64,000 nucleotides of DNA, taken from positions 10,999,530 to 11,063,529 of the forward strand of contig OW388302.1 in the NCBI GenBank assembly GCA_936450465.1, read 5' to 3'. A model generated the notes under the pieces. The model saw nothing but the letters and a program-made list of their open reading frames with translations, searched no databases and had not been told where the DNA came from. How positions within the stretch are numbered: position 1 is the stretch's first letter; each line of letters begins with the position of its first letter. A program made the position numbers and the translations under genes. This stretch comes from Gibbula magus. Taxonomy: Eukaryota > Mollusca > Gastropoda > Trochida > Trochidae. Below, piece by piece: positions 21,712-31,650 of this stretch.

Positions 21712-22502
21712 AAAACAAAACCCTCAACTCGCACAAACAACCGCACTTCACTACATACAGAAACACTGGTCCGACTGGTCTCACATTTACACAGACGGGT
21801 CTAAGGACCCGGAAGCACGCACAACAGGCATACATTTCCAACATCCACAACCTTCTTCATACTCCAATAGGCCATACCATCAAATCTCTTAACAATCAGG
21901 GCAAGGCAGTAACACTCCTATGGGTACCAGCCCATGTCGTCATATTTGGCAACGAAAAGGCCGACAAAGCAGCAAAGGAGGGCCTTAAACTTCCATTTTC
22001 ACTTCCTTTTTACCATTCGAAACAAGAGACAAAAAGCCTTTCAAAATCTTATGTAAAGCAGGCATGGCATAAACAATATTCAAACTCCACCAATGCTCAT
22101 GATACCAAATAAATTCTCCCTAAACCACTAGGCAAACACAAAAGTTACTCCAAAAACAAAAATATTGAAATGGAAATAGTTAAGCTCCAAACGGGGCATA
22201 CTAAACTAATTTCCCATCTCTATAAAATCAAACTAAAAGTTTCACCCACATGCCCACACTGCCCGCAAGCAGAAACAATCCACTACTTTCTCACAGAATG
22301 TCCACAGTATGCGGCCTTCCACCAAATACTCAACCTAACTCTAAGGGCCAACAACATCCCACCACAAAACATTAATCTAATATTAAATCCAAACAATAAC
22401 CAAAATACCTTCCAAGCATTAGGCACTTACATACACTTGAGCATAAACAAACTCAATTCCAAACATAACAACTCATATCTCTCTGAAGCTTGTGTGATAT
22501 AA
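21712..22502 (+). pseudogene. 3' half of the dead RNase H-type LINE
   Basis: This is the continuation of the LINE interrupted at 16804. The plus strand gives an RNase H domain in two frames: SHIYTDGSKDPEARTTG (first catalytic Asp) and, after a frameshift, LLWVPAHVVIFGNEKADKAA (last catalytic Asp region). A further frame then gives the C-terminal cysteine motif CPHCPQAETIHYFLTECPQY, common at the end of I-like LINE ORF2. Frameshifts separate these blocks. The 3' end blends into unique sequence near 22500 with no obvious tail. Confidence 0.82.
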
Positions 22503-23047
22503 AGAGGATACTAAACGACTTTCCATCTAATACCATTTTTATTAAATGAGTTAATGATTTTGTATAAAACGAGCGAGAGCGACGTCATACGTGTGGCGGT
22601 ATACTTTATTATTGCCGTATACACATGCAGTATCTTACACGGGCGAGTAATATCTCCTTTTCATTGTTGCACAATGAGGAATGACACCATCTTGACTTCT
22701 GAAATCAAATATCTGAACACAAGTTGATGGAAGTAAGCTTCGATATTTGTAACTTTTATCAACTTGTGCTGATGTATTTGATGTCATAAGGCACTTTGGT
22801 GAGATTCTCTATTTTCCTGCCTGTCAGGTTTGAGAAATTGCAAAGAAATACTACAAGTCACCAGTCCTGTAAACTTCTGAGCAACCAATATTTGTGATGT
22901 ACTTACATGATATAGCATACTGACAATAACGCTTATTTCCAGAGGATTCATCATGGTGATGTACCAGAGGTTCCAACCAAGGTTCGTTAGCAGATGACCA
23001 ATGGTAGACCGTCAAAGATTCCAATTCGCCAACAACCTGAAGCATCA
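22503..23047. other. upstream region of the plus-strand gene, no feature certain
   Basis: There is a short imperfect dyad around 22700-22770 (CAACTTGT/ACAAGTTG type). A minus-strand open frame over 22851-23258 is antisense to the exon that follows and is not supported. Confidence 0.4.
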
Positions 23048-23106
23048 ACCCAGTTCGGTCAACGGAGACACCAAAAGCCCGATCCGACAGATCCACACAT
23101 CCTTCC

Positions 23107-23328
23107 ATGCCTAAGCCTTCATCCACCAGACTGAAATGCAAGCCTGCATCTGCCAGACCGAAATGTAAAGCAGCATCTGCCAGACCCACATCCAAGTCTG
23201 CCACTCGTACATCTCGGACTCGTACGTCCACATCTACTTCTACACCTACCACACCCACATCTCAGTCTGCAACGCCAATACCAAATTCTAACGAAGAACC
23301 ATTAGCTGAAGGATTATTGAAAATAAAG
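23107..23328 (+). CDS. low-complexity N-terminal exon of a P2RX7-like C-terminal-domain protein
   Basis: This is an open frame from ATG 23107 to a donor (AAAATAAAG followed by GTAATT). It encodes a Ser/Thr/Pro/Arg/Lys-rich, probably disordered segment with two imperfect repeats (CKPASARPK and CKAASARPT). It ends GLLKIK in phase 0, which joins cleanly to the next exon at 23554. The same frame is open a little further upstream with possible AG acceptors, so this may be an internal exon and the ATG may not be the true start. Confidence 0.5.
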
Positions 23329-23553
23329 GTAATTAAAATTTGTTGTTCATGAAGATTAATAAATTCAACTCCATTATGTAAAAGAAGGTTTAACAAGTGC
23401 AGATCACTCAGATGTTATTGTCAGGTCTACATATTTGATACCAATATAACAGTAATCGTTGATTTCAATCTTTCAATGGTTTTTTAAACAAACCAGCAAG
23501 TATTTATAGGCTATTACTATTCTGATATTAAACTATTCACATCTCTATTTCAG

Positions 23554-23895
23554 AATTTCTTAGATAACTTGGATGTGACCAGCAGACGTAGCCTGCTCAC
23601 AAAGCTGATATATCAGGACAAGGAAACCTACCAGACTGTAATGACAACCTCAGAGCCTCATAACCAACCCCCCCGAAGACGTGTTGCCTCGATGGTGTCA
23701 TTGGGGCAATTGCAGACCAATGACTTGTACGTCTTTGATCACCAGAGGAACAACAGACAGTTTATCTTGATGAGATATGGAGTTCTTCGTTCAGGAGAGA
23801 GGAAAGTTGTTCCATCGTGTACGGTTCTTGAAATTAGACAACAATACCCAGATGACAATGGAAACAACACAGGATTTAGTCCTGGCCGCTTTTGA
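23554..23895 (+). CDS. terminal exon, P2RX7-intracellular-domain-like C terminus
   Basis: The exon follows a good acceptor (ATCTCTATTTCAG) and ends at TGA 23893-23895. Its start (LDNLDVTSRRSLLTKLIYQD) resembles the short helical motif seen before the zinc-binding region in invertebrate proteins with the P2X7 receptor intracellular-type domain. Its end (NNRQFILMRYGVLRSGE, RKVVPSCTVLEIRQQYPD, then NTGF) matches, from memory, that domain's C-terminal block (YRQF...RYG.L..G.R.VIPSC.V..IR..YPD..G.Y.GF). The Cys/His-rich centre usually found between them is absent, so the domain is shortened or partly lost. No receptor part is present. Confidence 0.6.
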   Translation, partial: NFLDNLDVTSRRSLLTKLIYQDKETYQTVMTTSEPHNQPPRRRVASMVSLGQLQTNDLYVFDHQRNNRQFILMRYGVLRSGERKVVPSCTVLEIRQQYPDDNGNNTGFSPGRF

Positions 23896-24309
23896 TTTTT
23901 GAAATGAAAGAAAACAATAGATGGTTCATACAGTTTATTTGTACCAAGTGCCATAATGATGTATAAACATTATGAAATATTCCACTGCATTACTTTCTTT
24001 GTAATTTTGTAACATAATGAGCAACAAGAATACATCAATGTATACAACATCAAACCACTTGTATTAAAAATGTACTGTTTTTGTAAATTTGCTACTATCA
24101 CATGATAATGCCATATTATTCATTGATCTGTGTTTCAAATCCATGTTATACATACATCATCAACATGTCATGGTAATTCATCACAGACATCATGGATTTA
24201 GTTCAATGTTTAAGTAATGCTGTTCACACATGGAACAAATGCATAGAAGTTCTTGGACAGTTATGTCTCTAGATACAATTGACAATGATTTCACAGTATT
24301 TTGTAAGTC

Positions 24310-24315
24310 AATAAA
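24310..24315 (+). terminator. AATAAA polyadenylation signal
   Basis: AATAAA about 415 nt after the stop of the P2RX7-like gene. A second AATAAA near 24489 is an alternative. Confidence 0.35.
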
Positions 24316-24566
24316 TATATTCATATTCATTTATGTTTATACCTTCTGAATGAGAAAACACCAGTCTGTGTAAATATAATCCGATAACTTTTATGAAACA
24401 TAACTGTCAGATTTTTAACATAAAAGGGTTCACATGAAAATGTCAAATGTCATATACACAGTGACATGTAAGTTTATGAAAAATTGTAATAAAACATTTT
24501 ACTATTGACAGTGAGCTCATTCTAGTTTGTAGGAACATTATTATTGTTCAATAAATAAGTTATTCT

Positions 24567-24807
24567 TTAATGGTTAACACATGTACATCTGGAATCTCGA
24601 TATCTGCTTTTGAACAAATTCATCTTTCGGAGGACAGGCAACTTTGGCAATTCCCTTCGTTGGCAACTCCTGTTCGTTGGAAGAAGATCCTTTGCCTTTT
24701 CTTCGAAGATCAGGCACTGCAAGTCATACTTGTATGTATAGTCCTTGTTGATCTTCACTGGTGAAACACTCCAAGTCTTTGACCTCCTGTTGTATTTTGG
24801 AGTATGA
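24567..24807 (-). CDS. exon H (last) of transposase-like gene
   Basis: Encodes PKYNRRSKTWSVSPVK, then YKYDLQCLIFEEK, and stops at 24567. The expected acceptor has GG instead of AG (CATTTTTTTTTCGG). The next AG, ending at 24787, would keep frame but delete 7 conserved residues. Confidence 0.55.
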
Positions 24808-27800
24808 CCGAAAAAAAAATGATTAAATGAGTAGGCACTTTTCAAAAGATGAGATTCTATAGGTATTCAATAAAGTCTTTGTAACATCACCTTCATGATT
24901 ATATACCAATACAGACTAATGCTATGCTATCAGTTTCATTACTATGGGTTATTCCGACGATTGAATATGGATTTCACTGACAATTCTCAACCATACAATC
25001 TCACAGGAGTCTATTTACCTTTTCTCTCCGTTTTGGTTCAAGAGCTCAGGTCTGTTCACATGCTGATTGTAGTCTATTGCAGCCAAGAGATTGTGTGAGC
25101 GGCAACCTGTTGTGTAAGAATGAGTTATTATTATGAAAACTTGCGATTTTAAGCCACATAAAGCAGACATATTACTGTTGATAGTAAGTTAAGACCATAT
25201 CGAGTATATCAATGAACAAACATTATTCAAATGATTAAAATATCCAGGTATATGCCAAAACATTAAGAATAATGCTGAGTTTATCTGCTAGCGTTTCGTT
25301 TCATTATAGACTGTTCACTTACTGGTAGGACTGTCTCTTGGAACAGTACATCAGCAGGTGGTTGTGGAACGTCTCCAGGATACCGATGTGCCTAAGAAAC
25401 AAAATAGAGTGACATGGAAGTTCATAGAAGCAAGTGACCTTTCTCTGGCTATAATAACTTTAATTATTTAATTAATTATCTACTTTTAAGAAAAAGTGTC
25501 TTTAATAATGATAACAATACATATAAAATTGTGATTGAAAAAATATTAGGAAATTAAATTATATTTCTGAAACAGTGAAGGAAATCATTTTTACCGAAAG
25601 TTGGTGAAGTGGGTCATGGTCCCCATCAGTCTGCGGTCCAACACAACACCGCGGAGGATGTCCATGGCCTCGCTGTTGGTGTCAAGCCAAGGCTTTTTGT
25701 CGTCGTTGGCATTGAGAGGTGCATGAGCGCACTTGCCGGGTGTGTGCTCACTGACGGCCCACTCGTGTTTGTTACAGACGTGTTGCAGGATCCTCATCCA
25801 TGTTTCCTGTTGGAAAAAAATCAGGAGTAGAATATTATCACTTTGATAAGTTATTGTAGACATCAGTTATTCAGTAATTATATCATATTATATGAGTGTG
25901 GCATCTTATAATTTACTCATCTGTCTGCTTAATTTGAGACAAAAACAGACAGTAGTTACCTTCAATAAATCCTCATTGTCTTCACAAATCTTAGAGCAGT
26001 ACCAGAAGTGGTTCCGGATAGAAGGAGCCCGTATAATAGCCACTTCTTGGTATTTCCGAGCTGAAACAAAACATTTACTATAAATACAACATAACACAAA
26101 CATGTCAGGAGACATCAAATAGACAACTTCTCAATGCAAGGCATAAATCTTGCCAGTCTCCATTGCTGGCTGATTCAAGCCTTGCAGTATTTCCTTTGAA
26201 ATCCTGACCCACTAAGCATTTCTGGTGCAACGATTCACTATCTAGGCACAACTAAGCGAGGGAAATACTGCAAGGCTTAAATCAGCCACTAATGTAGACT
26301 GGCAAGAGATATGCCTTGCATTTGGAAGTTGTCAAATAGAGGGTGATAAATGTTATTGGAATGAAATTTATTCATACTGCAACATGAAATTTATTAGAAG
26401 TACAAAATTGCAAATACATCTGTAACTGTATACATGATTCAATTTAGATAGTTTAGTTTAACAACTCTCACAGTCTGATTAAAATCGACGGTTTTCCGAG
26501 AAATAAAAATTACAAAATAGTGCATCTAACGGGATACGAACTCATATTGTTCGGAGGCTTCCTCGTTAAACCGTATGATAACAGCCCGTACGCTTGCATG
26601 TTCTGTCGCACTGTCATTCAACCAATCACAACACCTCCAACAAAAGTTTTCGGTGCGAGAAGCTAGGGGCAGATAACTCCAAACAGTTATCCTTTTGACT
26701 GTTCCGAATGCTTTCAAAACAGCGATCGTTTACCAACTATGATGTGATTGGTAAGATATTTGACTGGGCTTCGTCTCAACTAACACAAGCTATACGGGAT
26801 GTTCTCAGACCTTGTGGCGAGGGAATCTACAGAACCAGTTCGTATCCATTAGATGCATTTTTTTGCAAATTTTATTCCTCGGAACAAGGTCAATTTTAAT
26901 CAGACTGACAACTCTCAAAATATCTCACCGTTGTCAGTTTCTTCTCAAAGTTCTTCGCAGTGTGCCACACGTCCCACTGATGTTTGATGTTTTGAAACTT
27001 TGTTCCTGCAAATAAAAGCAAATCATAAATAATATATCTGAATTACATTACATTACATTACATTACATTACATTACATTACAGAGTTACCCATGTTGATA
27101 CAAAACAATGGGGGGATTTCATACTCTATGTATACACTGCTTACTTTTCCATGACTGTTAAAAAATATTTAAATTTGGCATTCCAATGAACGTGTGTACA
27201 TTTACGCATAGTCAGGGCAATTGATGGACTTTATCATCACAGTCTCAGTAGGGGGTAAACACTTGGGTCGACACGGGAAAAAAAGCAATAATGTCATAAT
27301 ACTTTGTTGTCAAACACAGTAAACATCATTCATAGTTATCTGTGATACCAGTTTATACAATTGTAAATGATAATGTGTTGGAATAAATACATACCTGGTT
27401 ATGTCAGCAGTCTTATCCAAAACATATGGACCCAGGTTTGTAAACTCAGCAACTGTCTGCGTTGATTCTCTGCATTGTCTGTGAAAACGAATTTTGAATG
27501 AGAAAATGGACATAAACAGTATCAGGTTATGCAGGTGAGGTGAGTTTTAACATCGTATTTTACTTATAACATTGCTGCTCGTATTATGGCAGGAAGAAAG
27601 AAAGAAAGAAGAAAGTTATGTTGTGTGGTTATGCATTGCCGTGGAACCTGTGAGTACCGGTTGGGACTAGCGAACCATGGGTGGTACTGCACTGAAGTTC
27701 AGTGTAGCATTGCACCCAAACCTTGCTGCGACAATGTAACATTGCACCAAAACCTTACAGTTCTCTACTGCAGAAAACATTACTGTGCCCCTGACATGAT

Positions 27801-28009
27801 TCGAACTCATGTTACGCAACAAATATACCAAATATCAGCTATGATTCATGTAAACGGTCTTACATAACAAAATATATGCAACCTTGAAATTCAAAATATT
27901 ATTTGATATTGAATACATTAATATACATACTCATTGCAAGGTTGATCAGCAGTTTCATTGTTTTCGTCACTGGTAGGGGAGCTCATCAATGAGGATATCA
28001 ATGACAAGT
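24567..28009 (-). CDS. multi-exon transposase-like gene, possibly decaying
   Basis: At least eight minus-strand exons (A-H, 28009 down to 24567) with good splice sites encode consecutive conserved blocks of an uncharacterised multicopy animal family that looks transposase-derived. In order: IKHQWDVWHTAKNFEKKL, IRNHFWYCSKICEDNEDLL, ETWMRILQHVCNKHEW, KCAHAPL, VVLDRRLMGTMTHFTNFR, ILETFHNHLLMYCSKRQ (its Glu is the likely catalytic-acid position), NLLAAIDYNQHVNRPELL and PKYNRRSKTWSVSPVK. Phases agree at A-B, D-E and E-F. They conflict at B-C, C-D and F-G, and one acceptor (G-H) reads GG. So exons are missing from my model or the gene is degenerating. It converges on the P2RX7-like gene. The 5' end may lie beyond the LINE at 28.3-31.4 kb. 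Confidence 0.6.
25019..25106 (-). CDS. exon G of transposase-like gene
   Basis: 88 nt, acceptor CACAACAG, donor AAAAG followed by GTAAAT. Encodes CRSHNLLAAIDYNQHVNRPE. Its start phase does not fit exon F, hinting at a missing micro-exon of a few codons. Confidence 0.55.
25323..25391 (-). CDS. exon F of transposase-like gene
   Basis: 69 nt, acceptor TTTGTTTCTTAG, donor followed by GTAAGT. Encodes HIGILETFHNHLLMYCSKRQ; joins exon E in phase. Confidence 0.65.
25595..25806 (-). CDS. exon E of transposase-like gene
   Basis: 212 nt, acceptor TTTTTTTCCAACAG, donor TTTCG followed by GTAAAA. Encodes ETWMRILQHVCNKHEW, KCAHAPLNAND and VVLDRRLMGTMTHFTNFR; in phase with D and F. Confidence 0.7.
25960..26060 (-). 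CDS. exon D of transposase-like gene
   Basis: 101 nt, acceptor TTTTGTTTCAG, donor GAAG followed by GTAACT. Encodes RKYQEVAIIRAP and IRNHFWYCSKICEDNEDLLK. Confidence 0.65.
26123..26332. mobile_element. 210-bp MITE with 7-bp target duplication
   Basis: Inverted arms of about 70 bp (both contain ATGCAAGGCATA, CTTGCCAGTCT and AGCCTTGCAGTATTTCC) with perfect ACAACTT / AAGTTGT ends. CAAATAG is duplicated on both sides (26116-26122 and 26333-26339). It lies in the intron between exons C and D of the minus-strand gene. The 7-8 bp duplication suggests a hAT/Kolobok-like class, but no transposase is present. Confidence 0.82.
26929..27005 (-). CDS. exon C of transposase-like gene
   Basis: 77 nt, acceptor TTTTATTTGCAG, donor CAACG followed by GTGAGA. 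Encodes TKFQNIKHQWDVWHTAKNFE, then KKLTT, the family's most recognisable block. Phases at both junctions conflict with the neighbouring exons found. Confidence 0.65.
27042..27081. repeat. (ATTAC)n microsatellite
   Basis: About eight copies of the pentamer ATTAC, in the intron between exons B and C. Confidence 0.95.
27395..27478 (-). CDS. exon B of transposase-like gene
   Basis: 84 nt, acceptor CGTTTTCACAG, donor CCAG followed by GTATGT. Encodes QCRESTQTVAEFTNLGPYVL, then DKTADIT; joins exon A in phase (GA plus A gives Glu). Family match is weaker than for C-H. Confidence 0.5.
27931..28009 (-). CDS. exon A of transposase-like gene (most upstream found)
   Basis: 79 nt, acceptor CTATTTTCAG, donor AATGA followed by GTATGT. 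Encodes a Ser-rich LSLISSLMSSPTSDENNETA segment. It begins in phase 1, so at least one earlier exon is expected. Confidence 0.45.
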
Positions 28010-28606
28010 CTGAAAATAGAAAAATGACATGAAAAAAAGTCTATAGTTCTTAGCAAAGCTGAATGAATACAATCACAAATTATAACGCTTCAGTGGGATC
28101 ATATCGATAATCTTGATACCCAATCTGGGGTTATCAAGTTTCACGATATGATACACATCACATTATCTATCTATCACCTACATATTTTCTTGATAAAACC
28201 TCTATTAGCAGTTTTAGTGAAATTATACAATTACATCAGTCAACAATAGTTATCACAATACACAAAATAAATCATGATGTATATATTCAATTCAATTCTT
28301 TATTCAGATGTATTTAGGCCATCGGCCCATAATACAATGTATAAGAAAGGACTCGAAGTGAGAAATAAACTGACTATCCCAAACAAAACCGAATCCCATA
28401 CTATTTAATAGAAACCTAAGCTTAGAGGCCCAATTAATGTTACCATGCGCAACATCCAGCAACATTAAATTATAACACTTTTTAGGAAAACGAGATACTG
28501 GCATGTTCAACAACTTATACCAATACTTAATACATCGTTTGTAGGCATATATAAACATGGGATATCTGCCACATTTCCCACGAACAACCTGATTGGATGT
28601 AGATGA

Positions 28607-29755
28607 TTAAACACCAAGTAAGTGTTTACATGCCAGAGTCTGAACTTTCTCCACACTTGAAGTAACATTACAATCTAACCCCCACACCTCCGCCCCATAC
28701 AGGAGAATTGGCGTTACCTTAGAGTCAAAGATTCTAAAATATACTTGGTGATTCAAAGTATTTAACTTTGATAAAAACCTAATGATGCTAATCAAAGCCT
28801 TTTTTTATTGCAATATGGAATTGTGGAAATGTTTATACCAGGCAAGCGTGTGAGAAAACTGCACACCCAAGTATTTATATGAAGAAACACATTCTATTTG
28901 AGAACCTCCTAGAAACCATTTCTCTTTCTTAGAAAGCTTTCCACCTTTTCTAAACACAACAATTTGAGATTTATCCAGATTTACTGTAAGATTATAATCA
29001 ATACAATGCTGTTTCAGAACATTTATACGTTTTTGCAGATCATAAATACTGTCCGATGGAAGGATAACGTCATCTGCAAACAAGAGGAGGAATGATTGAG
29101 TTAACTCAGTGTGAAGTTGGATACCAGGATAGCAATCAGACTCAATTGTATCAACTAACTCGTTAATAAACATTGAGAACAAAAGAGGACTAAGAACACA
29201 TCCCTGACGTACCCCAATTTTACAATGGATCATTTCTGAGAAAAAATTATTTGATTTAACACAAGACTTCACACATTCATATATAGATCTTACACATTTT
29301 AACATTTTAGGGTACACATCCTTCTTCTGAAATACTGACCATAACTTTGACCTATTAACCAAATCAAAAGCCTTCGCAAAGTCAACAAAAAAAGCATACA
29401 ACTTGCCTTTTTTGGATAGAATCCTATGAGCAATCGTATGGAGAATGAAGATGTTATCAATAGTGGAATATCCTGCTCTAAACCCGGCCTGCGACTCTGA
29501 GATATTATCATAAGCATCACACCAGAACTGGAGCCTATCCTTTATGATCGAAATATATAACTTGCTGAAGACACTAAGTATAGTTATACCTCTATAATTA
29601 GAGACTATATTTACGTCACCTTTCTTATGAATGGGGACTATAACACCTACAGACCATTCATCCGGAAATACCCCCTCATCGAATAATTTACTAAACAGAA
29701 TGGTGATATATGGAACAATGACATCACAGGAATGCTTGAAGAACTCGACGATTAA
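28607..29755 (-). pseudogene. LINE reverse transcriptase region
   Basis: The longest open block is 29401-28805. Motifs seen: DEWSVGVIVPIHKKGD, NYRGITILSVFSKLY, motif A FFVDFAKAFDLVNRSKLW (catalytic Asp kept), motif B GVRQGCVLSPLLFSMFIN, motif C LLLFADDVIL (both Asp kept), then CVSSYKYLGVQFS. A frameshift at a T-run near 28800 shifts to RFLSKLNTLNHQVYFRIFDS and ILLYGAEVWG. The RT active site is intact but the ORF is not continuous. Confidence 0.85.
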
Positions 29756-29762
29756 TTTATCA

Positions 29763-31020
29763 TCACCAGGTGACTTTTAAGTAATATTTAAGTTTTTCAA
29801 TTGCCTTTAACACCTCATCAACAGAAATAGGAGAATCTTGGATAGCTGCGACATTACCATCAGATACCTCAGAATAGTGAATATTACCCCCAGTTGTAGA
29901 GTCTAAGCAACTTGTCGACATATAGACATTGCTGAAATAATCATTCCACTCTTGTAAAGAAATATTAGGCATAACAGGCGCTGAGCCAGAAAACTTCTTC
30001 AAAACATTCCAGAAAGTCTTACTTCTACCTAGACTATCAGTCAACGACCGTGCAACATTTTCATGATAAGAACGTTTCTTATCCCTTGTAACATAATTAT
30101 ATTTTTTGTTAGCCTTTAGATATTTACCGAGAGCTTCTTCCTCAGTACAACTTCTAAAAGCAAGCAATAACCTCTCCTTTTCAAAACGATAGTATCTACA
30201 ATCGGAATCATACCAGGGTTGAGTTGTAACTGTCTAGAGTACGTTTACGCTCCATACATTTACCAGCCTCATTAATAGCTTTAGTGAACAGATCAACAGC
30301 TGCAAAAACATTATCAAAAATAAGATCTGAACACTCATGTAACATCAATACAATTTTTTCTGACATTAAGTTTTCTCTAAACAGTTCAGCTTTATTTTCA
30401 TCCCACACAAAGCGGTAATCGTCGAGTGGTTCACGTGCGTCACGATCCTGCACGGGTTTTGCCGGGTAGTCACGTGATTGAAATTGACAACATAACGGTA
30501 GATGATCAAAGTCAGACCGCGATAAGATGTTGAATTGTTTACAAACATAAAAAAACGGTGATGAGGAGATAATATAGTCAATAACACTCTTTCCAGAATG
30601 ACTCAGAAATGTAAAGTCACCTACATCAGCGTCTTGGCCACAGCGGCCATTCATTATGAATATGTTTAGAACTGCACACCAACTAAGCGTTTTACTCGTA
30701 GTATCGAATATTATGTTAATATTGTCATCACCTATGGCATCGGATATGCTATCATCAACACTGTCTTGTTCTTCACCGGTTCTTGCATTAAAATCACCTC
30801 CGATAATGACATATGGGTCATCCACATCACACAGTAGTGACAGTAACGAGTCAAAGTAATATGTTAATCCACAAGAGAATGGTTTAGAGTCATACCATGA
30901 AGAATCAGGAGGGTTCACGTAAACAACAGACACAATAACATCTTTGTCCGAACAAAATACAGATTTGTCAAATAAAATGAAGACAGCATTATCAATAATT
31001 CTAAACAATTTTACATGCAA
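29763..31020 (-). pseudogene. LINE endonuclease and connector
   Basis: Frame 31020-30208 encodes the endonuclease: VYVNPPDSSWY, VIIGGDFNAR (catalytic Asp-Asn), SVIDYIISS and SRSDFDHLPLCC (the terminal Asp-His pair). Upstream, in another frame, are GIFWNIAGFRNKS and RPSGGVVLLI. After a frameshift near 30220 a second frame (30167-29763) gives YNYVTRDKKRSYHEN and NISLQEWNDYFSNVY, the usual linker before the RT. It ends with a premature stop near 29763. Confidence 0.8.
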
Positions 31021-31548
31021 GTCTAAAAACTTCCTTATTAACAGAACAACGCCACCAGAAGGTCTTCCTGATGTAGATGTTTTTAAAATGTCAACAGATT
31101 AATATTTAAAGTCATGAAACACTAATAAATAATCGAATCCGATAGTCCAAGTTTCAGATAAACCTATGATATCAAAATCATTTTTGAAAGAATAAAGTCA
31201 TCATCATTACTTTTGTTGCGAAAACCTGCTATATTCCAGAAAATACCGGTCTGGAAGTTGTTTATGTCCTGGCATTGTAACCTGGGTCGGCCACATCCCT
31301 AGGTAGAATTGTTGTCATCGTTGTTAGAATGGTGACGCGACAGTCTGGCGGTGCTATCCTCGTCAGTTGTAGATATATTGTCAGATTCACTATCACGATA
31401 TCGATACACTGCTTGTCAATTCATTATGAAAAATTTAAGAAATGTTATTAAAGCATTCTCCAAAGTTTCTGATCGTCACAACTCAATTATACTGATTGTG
31501 AAATGTATGAAATGAATTACACAGTTATGCAAGAAACAAAGTACCCCC

Positions 31549-31650
31549 TTTCTAGAAATTTCTAGTGCGTTTCTAGTGCGTTTCTAGTGAGTATCTAGAA
31601 AGTATCGAGAAAGTTTCTAGAAATTTCTAGAAATTTCTAGAAATTTCGAG
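31549..31650. promoter_or_regulatory. array of heat-shock-element-like TTCTAGAA units
   Basis: The last part (about 31613-31650) reads TTC-TA-GAA-AT-TTC-TA-GAA and continues to seven contiguous alternating units, exactly the inverted nGAAn pattern bound by heat shock factor trimers. The first part is an imperfect version with spaced TTTCTAG units. The array sits about 120 bp upstream (in the minus direction) of the LINE's 5' end. It may equally be a simple 10-bp tandem repeat without function. Confidence 0.5.

Larger units (their letters stand above)
28285..31430 (-). mobile_element. LINE with endonuclease and reverse transcriptase (L2/CR1-like)
   Basis: A 3.1 kb minus-strand non-LTR retrotransposon. 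In order it contains an apurinic-type endonuclease region, a connector, a reverse transcriptase with FADD box, a C-terminal region (VTPILLYGAEVWGLDCN), and a 3' end AATAAAGAATTGAATTGAA. The short repeat tail in place of poly-A is typical of L2/CR1-type LINEs. Frameshifts near 31030-31330, 30220, 29775 and 28800 break it into several frames, so this copy is inactive. No RNase H is seen. It is inserted on the 5' side of the transposase-like gene. Confidence 0.82.

Noticed and set aside
27586..27867. B-box-like GAGTTCGAATC on the minus strand, possible tRNA or SINE
   Set aside because: No A box, acceptor stem or cloverleaf could be drawn, and no SINE tail follows.
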